The notes: generated from the letters alone by a model not told the origin. DNA of 64,000 bases from an uncultured Aquimarina sp. (GCF_947495315.1 NZ_CANLYD010000001.1:124001-188000), one strand, 5' to 3'; numbered from the stretch's first letter, positions 20,023 through 28,730 are shown. Translations and numbers: made by a program.

Positions 20023-21702
20023 CTACTTAATTTTTTTCTCTAGTTCAGCATTTTTATGTTTTAATGCTTCTACTTCTTTGATAAGATTTTCTGTCTTTTT
20101 ATTTTGCTCAATCATATAGAGTGTAAGTTCTTCTATTTTTTGAAGCAGTTTTGCATTCATTTCTCCTAACTGAATACCGTTTTTTGCTACTTCTGCTGCG
20201 GAAGGGATGTTTTCTAAATGTCCTTTTTCTGCGATATGGTTTTCTACCTGTTGTAGTGTTGGTAGGTTATGGTTATCTTCGAATACATAGTCAGGCCAGG
20301 CATTGTATAAAGCAACTTTAATCTCTTCTGCTGCTATTTTTCCGGCAACTCCTAATTTAAAGCCTTTGGTATCTGCGGTTCCAATACCGACATTTCCATT
20401 TTTCATTATAGACATTTTACTACTTCCATCAACTTGAAAACCAAACCTAGAAGTAGCAGACCCACCTGTTATATTTATATAACTATTTCCATCTCCAGAG
20501 GTGAAAAGGTTTACATATCTACCATCAGAATATGATGTTTTAATTACTCCTCGTACGTCTAGTTTTGCTAAAGGATTTGTAGTCCCAATACCTACATTAC
20601 CAGTTTTATTAATTGATAATCTTGCGGTAGGACCTGCTGTGACAGTATTAGAAGTTCCTAAGAAAAAATTACCATTCACTGGATCAAACCTTATTTCACT
20701 TGAGTATTGTAAAGGGTCTAAATCTACTCCGCCAGATGGCTTGTATAAAAAACCTATAACTTTATGTCCACCATCGTGGAAAGTATATGTATTTCCAATT
20801 TGAAGTTTTTCTTGCGGATTTGTCGTTCCAATCCCTATGTTTCCGTCTCCTTTAATAGTCATTCTAGGATTTCTACTATTAGAACCTGTATTAAAATAAA
20901 TGCCATCATACGCATTAATATCCAATGCATCAGGACTATTATCTCCATCATCATGTGTTAGGATTGATAAATTATATTTGTTTGATGATGAAAAACCTTC
21001 TCTAAAAAAAAGGCCATTTTGATCTCCTGTCTGATACGCATCTAATAAAAAAGATCCTTCTACATGGAGTTTCTCTATTGGATTTGTAGTTCCGATACCC
21101 ACATTGCCATTAGCCGCCATTGTCATTAATTTTTGATCATAATTGGTCCATACAAATAAGGGTCTGTTTTGTACAGCACTATTTAATCTTCTTGCGTTAA
21201 AATTTATTAGTGCATTTGTACCATTATCCATAGCATCTGATGTAGATCCCATAATTGATATAGAATACCTGTTATCTGAATCATGATATCCTTTAATTAG
21301 TGGAATAAATTGATTTGCAGAACCTGTACTATTTGCTATCTGTAGATAATCTGAAGGAGCATCAGAAACCTTAAATCGCATTAGACTTTCTGTTTGTCCT
21401 GTGTTTGATAATATATCTAGTTTAGCTCCAGGGTTTGTTGTTCCTATACCTAAATTACCAGAAGGATTAAGAGTCATTAAATGCCCTGTTCCTTTATTAA
21501 AAAAGTACATATTCCCTATTGTCTTTTCAATGCTTCCTATATAAAGTTGATTAGCTCCATTTAAGCCAAAAGCTCTAGTAAAACCTGTTCCATCATTTTT
21601 TTGAACCCTAATGTAATCCGAAGAGTTGTTTAAATCTACATTTTGAGATTTTGCCTCGATAAAAATGAGTAATACTACTATTATGAATACTGTTTTTTTC
21701 AT
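20023..21702 (-). CDS. Exported NVGIGT-repeat protein (tail-fibre-like), 559 aa
   Basis: The signal peptide (MKKTVFIIVVLLIFIEAKSQ) is followed by five copies of a (N)(V/I/L)GIGT(T)NPxxKL(D/H/Q)V-type motif, each after a beta-rich block. These repeats occur in Bacteroidota surface proteins often labelled tail-fibre domain proteins. The C-terminal ~110 residues (GFKLGVAGKIAAEEIKVAL, then WPDYVFEDNH, then a coiled coil with LLQKIEELTLYMIEQNKK) are shared with the neighbouring paralogue. The coiled coil suggests a trimeric stalk. There is no obvious T9SS sorting domain, so final localisation is uncertain. It lies 13 bp after the paralogue and is probably co-transcribed. Confidence 0.8.
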   Translation of the reverse strand: MKKTVFIIVVLLIFIEAKSQNVDLNNSSDYIRVQKNDGTGFTRAFGLNGANQLYIGSIEKTIGNMYFFNKGTGHLMTLNPSGNLGIGTTNPGAKLDILSNTGQTESLMRFKVSDAPSDYLQIANSTGSANQFIPLIKGYHDSDNRYSISIMGSTSDAMDNGTNALINFNARRLNSAVQNRPLFVWTNYDQKLMTMAANGNVGIGTTNPIEKLHVEGSFLLDAYQTGDQNGLFFREGFSSSNKYNLSILTHDDGDNSPDALDINAYDGIYFNTGSNSRNPRMTIKGDGNIGIGTTNPQEKLQIGNTYTFHDGGHKVIGFLYKPSGGVDLDPLQYSSEIRFDPVNGNFFLGTSNTVTAGPTARLSINKTGNVGIGTTNPLAKLDVRGVIKTSYSDGRYVNLFTSGDGNSYINITGGSATSRFGFQVDGSSKMSIMKNGNVGIGTADTKGFKLGVAGKIAAEEIKVALYNAWPDYVFEDNHNLPTLQQVENHIAEKGHLENIPSAAEVAKNGIQLGEMNAKLLQKIEELTLYMIEQNKKTENLIKEVEALKHKNAELEKKIK

Positions 21703-21715
21703 AGTTATTTTTTGA

Positions 21716-23227
21716 TTATTTAGTTTTTGATTCTAGCTTTTCAAGACGCATTTGTAATTCAATTAACATGCTGCTTGTTGATTTTAATTTTTTGTTTTCT
21801 TCTTGAAGTTTATAGATTTCTTTTTGTTGGTTCTCTGTCTTTTTATTTTGCTCAATCATATAGAGTGTTAACTCTTCTATTTTCTGAAGTAATTTTGAGT
21901 TCATTTCTCCTAATTGGATACCGTTTTCTACTACTTCTGCAGCCGAAGGAATGTTTTCTAGATGTCCTTTTTCTACGATATGATTTTCTACCTGTTGTAA
22001 TGATGGTAAGTTATAGTCATTCTCGAAAACGTAGTCAGGCCAAGTATTGTATAGGGCAACTTTAACCTCTTCTGCTGCTATTTTACCTTTTACACCTAGT
22101 TTAAAACCTTTGGTGTCTGCGGTTCCAATGCCTACATTTCCGTTTGATGTTAAAATCAAATTGTTTCTCCAGCGCCATGCTCCATTGTTTATATAACGTG
22201 TTTGTAATAACATTCTGCCACTGGCATTAGCATTACTTTCGTTATCCGGTGTGACCATAATCCTACCTTGTTGCCAAGAATTACCCCCATTAGTATTAGC
22301 AGGTACGACAAATCCGAGAGTGGCTCCTTTTGAAACAGATCTTGAAGTATTTGTTCCTTCTATAATCAAATTAGCATCATATCTATTAGTAGAGAATTCA
22401 TCAATTGAAGTAGATGTAATCTGTAGTTTGGCATTTGGACTTGTAGTTCCGATACCCACGTTACCTCCATTAGCTGATAAAAAAACGTTAGTAGGAGTGT
22501 CATATCCACCTAAATACAAAGAAGAGGTTTCTCCATCTGTTCTTATAGGCTCAATAACAGCTCCAGAAGTTCCGTGCCAAATATTGAGATATTTGTCAGT
22601 TATTGTTTCTCTATAGATTCTTAACGCATTTCTTTCTAGAGCATTTAGGTGTAATTTAGCATCCGGACTTGTCGTTCCGATACCTACGTTACCGTTATGT
22701 TGAATTCTGAATCTTTCAGTTGCTCCAGTGTACAATCCTAGTCCAGTTGCATTAGAATGTAGGTTTTCTGCAATTGCAGAGATTCCAATCCATTTATTAG
22801 TTTCTCCTGCATAGCCTGAAAGAACTTTTAGCCCAACAAAATCTCCATTATTAGAAGCGGTACCAGCAATTTCTTGTAGCCAACCGGATTGATTTTTCTT
22901 AATATGAAGTACTGTATTAGGAGTTTTCGTTCCGATTCCTACATTGCCACTAGTCAGAACACTCATTAAAGGAATATCACCGTTGTATCTTCGGTTGATG
23001 TCAAATCTATTACTGCCATTTGGAGAAGTTATATTAAACCAACTACCTGACGAAGGAGTTCTAATTTGAAATTTTTCCGAATTAATATTTCCTCTAACTT
23101 CAAGTTTTTCAGCAGGAGTTGTAGTTCCAATACCTACATTACCGGTATTTTCAATTTTATTAGTCTGTCCGTAAGAACTAAAAACGATCCCTAGAATTAG
23201 AGATGATACGATTCTAATTTTTTTCAT
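21716..23227 (-). CDS. Exported NVGIGT-repeat protein (tail-fibre-like), 503 aa
   Basis: It has a signal peptide (MKKIRIVSSLILGIVFSSYG) and five NVGIGT motifs (for example NVGIGTTTPAEKLEVRGNIN and NVGIGTADTKGFKLGVKGKI). The C-terminal module (EEVKVALYNTWPDYVFEND, then LPSLQQVENHIVEKGHLENI) closely matches that of the downstream gene and ends in a long coiled coil (EIYKLQEENKKLKS to the end). It is the first gene of a two-gene unit. The different middle blocks with a common stalk suggest related surface fibres with different tips. Function is unknown. Confidence 0.8.
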   Translation of the reverse strand: MKKIRIVSSLILGIVFSSYGQTNKIENTGNVGIGTTTPAEKLEVRGNINSEKFQIRTPSSGSWFNITSPNGSNRFDINRRYNGDIPLMSVLTSGNVGIGTKTPNTVLHIKKNQSGWLQEIAGTASNNGDFVGLKVLSGYAGETNKWIGISAIAENLHSNATGLGLYTGATERFRIQHNGNVGIGTTSPDAKLHLNALERNALRIYRETITDKYLNIWHGTSGAVIEPIRTDGETSSLYLGGYDTPTNVFLSANGGNVGIGTTSPNAKLQITSTSIDEFSTNRYDANLIIEGTNTSRSVSKGATLGFVVPANTNGGNSWQQGRIMVTPDNESNANASGRMLLQTRYINNGAWRWRNNLILTSNGNVGIGTADTKGFKLGVKGKIAAEEVKVALYNTWPDYVFENDYNLPSLQQVENHIVEKGHLENIPSAAEVVENGIQLGEMNSKLLQKIEELTLYMIEQNKKTENQQKEIYKLQEENKKLKSTSSMLIELQMRLEKLESKTK

Positions 23228-23438
23228 AATTACTTTTAATAGTTGTCTTGTGGAGCATAGTAACTCTACAAAAATTTATAATGCTTTTATATACGTGTCT
23301 TGAGATTACTAATTGTTACCTTGAAAAATGAAGTTTTTTTAAATAAAGGCGCGAATTTAAGGGAAATCTAAGATTTTTTCCCAGTGCAAAGGTGAAATTT
23401 AAACAGAGGTTTGGAAGGCAGATTTTTTTGGATATCCA

Positions 23439-23485
23439 AAGTCAGAAGTAAAAGGATTAATAAACTACCTTACCACTTCCGACTT
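23439..23485 (-). terminator. Possible hairpin after the nucleoid-associated protein gene
   Basis: AAGTCAGAAGT (23439-23449) pairs with ACTTCCGACTT (23475-23485) at 10 of 11 positions across a 25-nt loop. It lies just past the stop of the minus-strand gene at 23501. The long loop makes this a weak terminator call. Nothing else recognisable was seen in 23228-23500. Confidence 0.3.
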
Positions 23486-23500
23486 CGAGCTTTTTACATT

Positions 23501-24559
23501 TTAATCTTTTTGCTCTTTATTAAAGTATACTAGATAGTAGTACATCTGTTTTTCTTCATCCCAACCTTTTTCAACAAATTTTTCTGCTGATTCAGGATTG
23601 ATGAAATCCATTTTGATCTGAATATTGGTATCCAGATTAATGGTGTTTTTTATCTTTTTTCTTGCCGCAGATACTGCTGTGTTTGCAATCGGAAATTCCG
23701 TGAGATCTTCTATATGATATTTTGGAGCTTTCTCTGATTTATAGTGCTTAAACTCAGGAATTAGATCTGGATTATCGATGACTTCATTTAGAAAAGCAGA
23801 TTCTTCAAACGTATCATTTTTTGCAAAGTGATTTACAGCTCGATTCATAAACATCACTTCCTCTTTTTTATCTTCGGCAGGCAATACCACATCTTTTGCA
23901 AAATCCTGACAGAACTTCATATACTTTTTTGTATAAAAGTTTTCATCCTCAAAAGCTTCTACTCCTAAGAAATGTTCTAACCAATATTTAGTGTCATAAC
24001 GGTTAGAGTCTACAGAAAGAATTTTATATCCTTCTTCTTTTTTATGATTAAAGATCAAGCATCCTTTATCAAGTTTGTTAAGGTTTACACCTTGCTGATG
24101 CAATAATTCTATGTCACTCCCTTTTTCTTCAAACTGAAGGAAGTCATATTTTAATTCTGACTTAAAAATCCCAATAGCAGCTGTTTTTTCGTTGTCTATA
24201 GTTAGATTTTCTAGATAAGCAATGTATACTTCACCACTTTTAATATGTGGATGTTGTGACTGTTCGTATAATAAAGAAGTAATTCTTTTAGACTTTTCGT
24301 GCGCAGAAGATGGGTTGTCAAAAATTTCAGTAACTATCTTAAATAGCGGATTAAATTCTACATCTACTTCATTTGCGAATTGAAAATAGTTTTCTTCTTT
24401 TTCTCTAAAGGGTTTGAAAAAGTATTCTTTTAACAAGGCTGTTAACTCATCATTAAGTTTGTAAGGAGAATCAGAAAGAAATATATTCTCGTTTCTACTT
24501 TTATTTCCTATTCTGTGAATCGAAAGCGATTCTATTTGGGTACTGTATAAGTTGATCAT
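23501..24559 (-). CDS. Nucleoid-associated protein, NdpA/YejK family
   Basis: This 352-residue protein resembles the 37-kDa nucleoid-associated family: the N-terminal IESLSIHRIGNKSRNE, SDSPYKLNDELTALLKEYFF and the middle block LNKLDKGCLIFN are characteristic. It should be cytoplasmic and associated with DNA; the precise role of the family is poorly defined. A TAGCTTTG (-7) box lies 20 bp upstream (24580-24587) but falls inside a tandem octamer repeat that flanks the next gene. It is a single gene, with a weak hairpin downstream. Confidence 0.82.
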   Translation of the reverse strand: MINLYSTQIESLSIHRIGNKSRNENIFLSDSPYKLNDELTALLKEYFFKPFREKEENYFQFANEVDVEFNPLFKIVTEIFDNPSSAHEKSKRITSLLYEQSQHPHIKSGEVYIAYLENLTIDNEKTAAIGIFKSELKYDFLQFEEKGSDIELLHQQGVNLNKLDKGCLIFNHKKEEGYKILSVDSNRYDTKYWLEHFLGVEAFEDENFYTKKYMKFCQDFAKDVVLPAEDKKEEVMFMNRAVNHFAKNDTFEESAFLNEVIDNPDLIPEFKHYKSEKAPKYHIEDLTEFPIANTAVSAARKKIKNTINLDTNIQIKMDFINPESAEKFVEKGWDEEKQMYYYLVYFNKEQKD

Positions 24560-24576
24560 ATTTTTTAGTTACAGAG

Positions 24577-24600
24577 AAGCAAAGCTACAAAGTATCAAAG
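24577..24600. repeat. Tandem octamer repeats (xxxCAAAG), left flank of four-helix-bundle gene
   Basis: Three phased 8-mers are AAGCAAAG, CTACAAAG and TATCAAAG. They lie just past the 3' end of the four-helix-bundle gene and are followed by an 8-bp inverted repeat (CAAAGATT, 24596-24603; AATCTTTG, 24612-24619) that overlaps the stop codon and may act as its terminator. An exact minus-strand -7 box TAGCTTTG (24580-24587) for the 23501-24559 gene is embedded in the repeats. Confidence 0.6.
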
Positions 24601-24606
24601 ATTTAA

Positions 24607-24963
24607 TTAAGAATCTTTGATTTTTCTGATATAGCTAGATAGCATGCGCTCTATTTCTCTAGTGTCTTCGTATAACGAATTAAAATTATTTTCTTTTAAA
24701 AAGGAAAGATTTTTTCCGATTTCTAACTGCGTCTGAACTTCAAACAATGAACTAATTGAAATATTTAGGAACCGAATATATTCTTTTTTACTCTCTCTAC
24801 CATAACCTTCTGCAATATTACTGGGAATTGAAACGGAGGCTCTTCTTATCTGAGAAGTTAAGCCATATATTTCTTCTTTCGGAAACTTTGCTGTTTCCAG
24901 ATAAATATTGTTGACTAAAGTCATAGATTTTTGCCATATTTTCAGATCCCTATAGGTGCTCAA
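24607..24963 (-). CDS. Four-helix-bundle protein (23S rRNA intervening-sequence/S23 family)
   Basis: This 118-residue protein has the family signature: YRDLKIWQKSMTLVNNIY, FPKEEIYGLTSQIRRASVSI, PSNIAEGYGRESKKEYIRFL and a final helix ending in SSYIRKIKDS. Family members are found in rRNA intervening sequences and, as Avd, with diversity-generating retroelements, but most, like this one, stand alone with unknown function. No reverse transcriptase or rRNA is nearby. The gene is bracketed by phased octamer repeats in inverted orientation (24577-24600 and 24996-25035), which suggests it moved as a unit. A role in binding structured RNA is possible. Confidence 0.88.
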   Translation of the reverse strand: MSTYRDLKIWQKSMTLVNNIYLETAKFPKEEIYGLTSQIRRASVSIPSNIAEGYGRESKKEYIRFLNISISSLFEVQTQLEIGKNLSFLKENNFNSLYEDTREIERMLSSYIRKIKDS

Positions 24964-24995
24964 TATTAGATTTTTAGCTTTTTTAAAAATTTAGA

Positions 24996-25035
24996 CTTTG
25001 TAACTTAGATTCTTAGATTCTTAGATACTCAAGAT
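24996..25035. repeat. Tandem octamer repeats (CTTAGATT type), right flank of four-helix-bundle gene
   Basis: Five phased 8-mers read CTTTGTAA, CTTAGATT, CTTAGATT, CTTAGATA and CTCAAGAT. The first is close to the reverse complement of the octamers on the other side of the gene (TTACAAAG versus CTACAAAG). The array fills the gap between the four-helix-bundle gene and the stop of the pRiA4b ORF-3-like gene. Confidence 0.65.
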
Positions 25036-25545
25036 TTAATTCCAATTTTCATCAAACCCTAATTCATCGTAATCATCGAGATCCAGAAAACCTTCTTCCT
25101 CATTAGTGTCGTCTAGATTATCTGCTTTGAATTCTTTATCAGGAGCATTGTCAGGAATTTGACCATGTACAAACATAACGCTTGGATACTCTTTTCCATT
25201 TTCATATTCGGCAATTTCAGCAAGTTCTACCAAAAAAGTCCACATACTAAGAAAATCATATATATAAATCAATCGGGGAGAAACTTCATGAACAACATCA
25301 ATCAATGATGTTTCATTCATCAATCTTACTGGCTGATTGCCATCACTCATATCAAAAAGAGAAATCTCTTCTCCTTGATTCCATTGTTCATCACTAGTGT
25401 AAAAGGAAGCCATTTCCATACCATCAAAACCAAAAGATTGGTTGATTACGTTATGAAACTGCTCTAAAGTAGCATCTTGCTCTATTTCGATATCTCTAAA
25501 AACATCTTCTTCTGTATCCAGGATAATTCTGAAACGGTAAATCAT
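25036..25545 (-). CDS. pRiA4b ORF-3-like (IS1096 passenger TnpR-like) family protein
   Basis: This 169-residue acidic protein has the N-terminal pattern of the plasmid pRiA4b ORF-3 family: YRFRIILDTEEDVFRDIEIE, then TLEQFHNVINQSFGFDGMEM, FYTSDEQW, and later PRLIYIYDFLSMWTFLVEL. The tail is very acidic (DDTNEEEGFLDLDDYDELGF). Despite the plasmid/IS name, homologues occur as ordinary chromosomal genes and the function is unknown. A TATCTTTG (-7) box lies 20 bp upstream. Confidence 0.8.
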   Translation of the reverse strand: MIYRFRIILDTEEDVFRDIEIEQDATLEQFHNVINQSFGFDGMEMASFYTSDEQWNQGEEISLFDMSDGNQPVRLMNETSLIDVVHEVSPRLIYIYDFLSMWTFLVELAEIAEYENGKEYPSVMFVHGQIPDNAPDKEFKADNLDDTNEEEGFLDLDDYDELGFDENWN

Positions 25546-25565
25546 TCTTGATTAATTTGGATGGA

Positions 25566-25573
25566 CAAAGATA
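25566..25573 (-). promoter_or_regulatory. -7 promoter box (TATCTTTG)
   Basis: This is an exact TAnnTTTG match on the minus strand, 20 bp upstream of the pRiA4b ORF-3-like gene start and inside the 56-bp gap after the heme A synthase gene. The gene therefore has a plausible own promoter. Confidence 0.5.
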
Positions 25574-25601
25574 CAAACTTGTTTCTGACTATTTTTAATT
25601 T

Positions 25602-26630
25602 TCAGGCTTCAATAGCTTTATTTTTATACACCTCTAGCATAATGTAAAACTGTACTCCAAACAATAAAGAAGATAATACTAAATGTAATGGTTGTGACAA
25701 AAAAGGAAAATCAAAATAGTACATCAATATACCTGTTAATGCTTCTAAACCAATTAGTACTAGAACCCAATTTAATTTAGATAAACCGAATTGCATTTTT
25801 TTACTATACCAAAGAAGCCAGGCGTTAATAAGGACAACTAAAATAGAAAATGACCTATGGATGTAAAAGGTAAATGTAGGTGGATTTAGCCATTCTGATT
25901 TTGATAGTTCACCAACTATTTTTATTTGTTCATCCACATATTGTCGTACTTGTGTGCCTAATGCAACTTGAACTAAAGTAAGAATAACTGAAAAAAGGAG
26001 AATACTTTTAAAAGTAGTGTTAAATTCAATAGATTTAATTCTGTCTTTCGTTAAGAAAAGAACATATAACAATATTGCTAAAATAATAAATGCTACCAGC
26101 ATATGAACGGTAATTCTTAGCGGCAATAAATTAGAGTCTACCACGATTTTACCTAACCAGGCCTGGAATGCCATTGCTAGGATAGTGATACCGGCAAATA
26201 ATGTAATTTTTCGTTTTTGTTTCCAAAACCTTAATGATAGAATAAACATCAATAATATTGGTATTCCTGAAAGCACAGTAACTAACCTATTGATATATTC
26301 AATCCAAGTATGCCAGACATTAAATTTGGCATAATCATGCTTTGTATATGACTTCCAATTACTAGGGTTATATGTAAAAGAAGATGTAAAATCTCTAGCT
26401 GCAATTCTCAATTCTTTGTTCAGGATTACAATAAAACCTTCCTGATATTCGTGATTAGACTTCCACTGAATTTGTGCTTCCTCTGTAGGAGGAATATAAT
26501 ATCCAAAGCACTTAGGCCAATCCGGACATCCCATTCCAGATCCTGTCATTCTGACTACAGCTCCTGCAATGATGATCAAATAAATCAGTATGATGGATGT
26601 GATAACAAGTGGTCTGAAATATTTTTTCAT
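25602..26630 (-). CDS. ctaA: COX15/CtaA heme A synthase
   Basis: This 342-residue polytopic membrane protein has eight predicted helices. Conserved blocks are TGSGMGCPDWPKCFGYYIPP (residues 29-48), HTWIEYINRLVTVLSG with a heme-ligand His, ITVHMLVAFIILAILLY, YIHRSFSILVVLINAWLLWY and QPLHLVLSSLLFGVQF. It oxidises heme O to heme A for aa3-type terminal oxidase in the inner membrane. The long loop after the first block (residues 49-105) is usual in Bacteroidota versions. The start MKKYFRPLVITSIILIYL is a typical N-terminus. Confidence 0.93.
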   Translation of the reverse strand: MKKYFRPLVITSIILIYLIIIAGAVVRMTGSGMGCPDWPKCFGYYIPPTEEAQIQWKSNHEYQEGFIVILNKELRIAARDFTSSFTYNPSNWKSYTKHDYAKFNVWHTWIEYINRLVTVLSGIPILLMFILSLRFWKQKRKITLFAGITILAMAFQAWLGKIVVDSNLLPLRITVHMLVAFIILAILLYVLFLTKDRIKSIEFNTTFKSILLFSVILTLVQVALGTQVRQYVDEQIKIVGELSKSEWLNPPTFTFYIHRSFSILVVLINAWLLWYSKKMQFGLSKLNWVLVLIGLEALTGILMYYFDFPFLSQPLHLVLSSLLFGVQFYIMLEVYKNKAIEA

Positions 26631-26712
26631 AAATTAAGAATCTAAGTACAGTCTTTTTTCTATTTATTATTTTTAAAAGTTCAAAATATAGCTATCAAAA
26701 GAATCAACTTTA

Positions 26713-26740
26713 AACTATCAACTATCAACTATCAACTATC
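26713..26740. repeat. Four tandem AACTATC heptamers overlapping the cca stop codon
   Basis: Four exact head-to-tail copies of AACTATC span the last codons and stop of the CCA transferase gene (minus-strand reading ...IVDS-stop) and 12 bp beyond it. A unit of 7 bp shifts the frame, so copy-number change would alter where the protein ends. Confidence 0.85.
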
Positions 26741-28152
26741 AATCCCAGTTCTTCACCTTTTTTAATCATAAACTGATAAGCAGCGTTATGTTCATTAGAT
26801 ATTTCTCCTTCCAGAATAGCTTCTTTGATGGCTTCCTTAATGATTCCGATTTCACGAGAAGGTTTGATATTGAAAGCTTTCATAATTTCTTCTCCACTTA
26901 CCGGCGGCTGGAAATTACGAATATGATCGCGTTCTTCTACCTCTACCATTTTCTGGCGGACTATCTTAAAATTGTTGTGATACTTCCTAAAGCGTTTTGG
27001 GTTTTTGGTTGTAATATCTGCTTCGCAAAGGGTCATTAGCTCTTCAATATAATCACCTGCATCAAATACTAATCTCCTTACCGCAGCATCCGTAACATCA
27101 GACGCAATAACAATAGGGCGTGAACTCATCAATACCATTTTCTGAACAAACTTCATTTTGTCATTCAAAGGCATTTTTAGACGCTTAAATAGTTTAAATA
27201 CCATTTTAGAACCGACAAACTCGTGACCGTGAAATGTCCATCCCACTTTTTTACTAAATCTTTTGGTAGGAGCTTTACCGATATCGTGCAATAACGCTGC
27301 CCAGCGTAACCATAGATCATCTGTGTTTTCTGATATGTTGTCTAGAACTTCTAACGTATGATAAAAATTGTCTTTATGTTTCTGACCTTCGACCTCGTCG
27401 ATACCTTTTAACGCTATCAATTCTGGTAGTATATATGGTAATAAACCTGTCTTTTCTAACAGTAAAAATCCAACAGAAGGTTTTTCGCTTAATAAAATCT
27501 TATTAAGTTCGTCAACAATACGTTCTTTGGTAATGATCTTAATGCGATCTTTATTTTTAGTAATTGCTTTTAAAGATTTTTCTTCAATCTTAAAATTGAG
27601 TTGCGTAGCAAAACGAATGGCTCGCATCATTCTAAGTGGATCATCAGAGTATGTAATATCCGGATCTAATGGTGTACGAATAATTTTGGATCTTAGGTCT
27701 TCTAGTCCATTAAAAGGGTCTAAAATATCTCCAAAGTTATTGTTAGAAAGATTTAATGCTAATGCATTGATAGTAAAATCTCTTCGGTTTTGATCATCTT
27801 GCAAAGTGCCGTTCTCAATAATTGGATTCCGACTATTTTCTCGATAAGATTCTTTTCTGGCTCCTACAAATTCTACTTCTATATCATCGGCTTTTAGCAT
27901 TGCCGTTCCGTAGGTTTTGAATATCTGAATTTTTGGATTGCCTGGTAATAATTTAGAAACTTCTTTTGCTAATTCAATACCACTACCAACGGCTACAATA
28001 TCAATATCCTTAGCTGTGCCTCTTTGTAAAACATAATCTCTTACGAATCCTCCAATCACGTAGCTTTCTAGCTGAAGATTCGATGCCGCTTTGGATATAG
28101 TATTAAAAACAGAATATTGTAATGCTTCTTTATAATTTTTAGCTTCCGACAT
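26725..28152 (-). CDS. cca: CCA tRNA nucleotidyltransferase with HD domain
   Basis: This 475-residue protein starts with a class II nucleotidyltransferase head: VIGGFVRDYVLQRGTAKDID (residues 32-51) carries the GG and DxD-type metal site, followed by RRDFTINALAL and DDPLRMMRAIRFATQ. An HD phosphohydrolase-type domain (RWAALLHDIGKAPTKRF, then WTFHGHEFVGSKMV) follows. It adds or repairs the 3' CCA of tRNAs; polyA polymerase is the related alternative. The start lies 8 bp past the tsaC stop, so the two are probably co-transcribed as tRNA-maturation genes. The C-terminus lies in a heptamer repeat. Confidence 0.92.
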   Translation of the reverse strand: MSEAKNYKEALQYSVFNTISKAASNLQLESYVIGGFVRDYVLQRGTAKDIDIVAVGSGIELAKEVSKLLPGNPKIQIFKTYGTAMLKADDIEVEFVGARKESYRENSRNPIIENGTLQDDQNRRDFTINALALNLSNNNFGDILDPFNGLEDLRSKIIRTPLDPDITYSDDPLRMMRAIRFATQLNFKIEEKSLKAITKNKDRIKIITKERIVDELNKILLSEKPSVGFLLLEKTGLLPYILPELIALKGIDEVEGQKHKDNFYHTLEVLDNISENTDDLWLRWAALLHDIGKAPTKRFSKKVGWTFHGHEFVGSKMVFKLFKRLKMPLNDKMKFVQKMVLMSSRPIVIASDVTDAAVRRLVFDAGDYIEELMTLCEADITTKNPKRFRKYHNNFKIVRQKMVEVEERDHIRNFQPPVSGEEIMKAFNIKPSREIGIIKEAIKEAILEGEISNEHNAAYQFMIKKGEELGLIVDS

Positions 28153-28160
28153 GAATCAAT

Positions 28161-28730
28161 TTACTTCCTGATAATTTTCACTGTACTATCGCCTCCTATT
28201 TTGATGATAGAGGAAGGTTTAGCATCTTTGTTTTTCAACGGCAAATTTACAACATAGTCTACGCCTTCCAAAATCTCCTTACTTATTTCTTTTAAGTTTC
28301 GAGGTGTGGATTTTCCACTAATATTGGCAGAAGTAGAAACAATAGGTCGCTTAAATTTTCGAATCAGTTTTCCGCAGAAAGGATCACGAGCTACTCGAAT
28401 TCCTAGTGTGTTATCTTCTGCGATTAGATTTTCTGCTACTCGTAAAGGTCTATCGTAGATAATCGTGGTTGCTTTTTTAGCGTATTTTAGTATGTCATAT
28501 GCTACTTCGGGAACTTCTTCCACATATTGCTGAAGCATTTTAAAATCGCTAACCAGACATAACATAGCCTTACTATCTGCTCTTTGTTTTAAAGCATATA
28601 TTTTATCTACAGCTTCTGCATTAGTAGCATCACAACCAATTCCCCAAACGGTATCTGTAGGGTAGAGGATAAGTCCTCCTTTTTTTAGGATGTTTATTGT
28701 TTTCTCTATTTCTTCTCTGTGATCTTCCAT
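28161..28730 (-). CDS. tsaC: L-threonylcarbamoyladenylate synthase (TsaC/YrdC/Sua5)
   Basis: This 189-residue protein has the YrdC fold motifs: GGLILYPTDTVWGIGCDATN, KIYALKQRADSKAMLCLVSD, TLGIRVARDPFCGKLIRKF and PIVSTSANISGKSTPRN. It forms threonylcarbamoyl-AMP from Thr, bicarbonate and ATP for the t6A37 modification of ANN-decoding tRNAs. It lacks the extra Sua5 C-terminal domain, so TsaC is the better name. It is followed after 8 bp by cca. Confidence 0.94.
   Translation of the reverse strand: MEDHREEIEKTINILKKGGLILYPTDTVWGIGCDATNAEAVDKIYALKQRADSKAMLCLVSDFKMLQQYVEEVPEVAYDILKYAKKATTIIYDRPLRVAENLIAEDNTLGIRVARDPFCGKLIRKFKRPIVSTSANISGKSTPRNLKEISKEILEGVDYVVNLPLKNKDAKPSSIIKIGGDSTVKIIRK

Noticed and set aside
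20023..23227. Prophage tail-fibre region
   Set aside because: No capsid, tail, terminase or integrase genes are around. The proteins have signal peptides and match cell-encoded NVGIGT-repeat proteins.
24607..24963. Diversity-generating retroelement, because the protein resembles Avd
   Set aside because: No reverse transcriptase, template repeat or variable C-type lectin gene is visible within the window.
25036..25545. Insertion sequence, from the pRiA4b ORF-3/IS1096 passenger similarity
   Set aside because: No transposase or terminal inverted repeats are present, and the family is widespread as single chromosomal genes.
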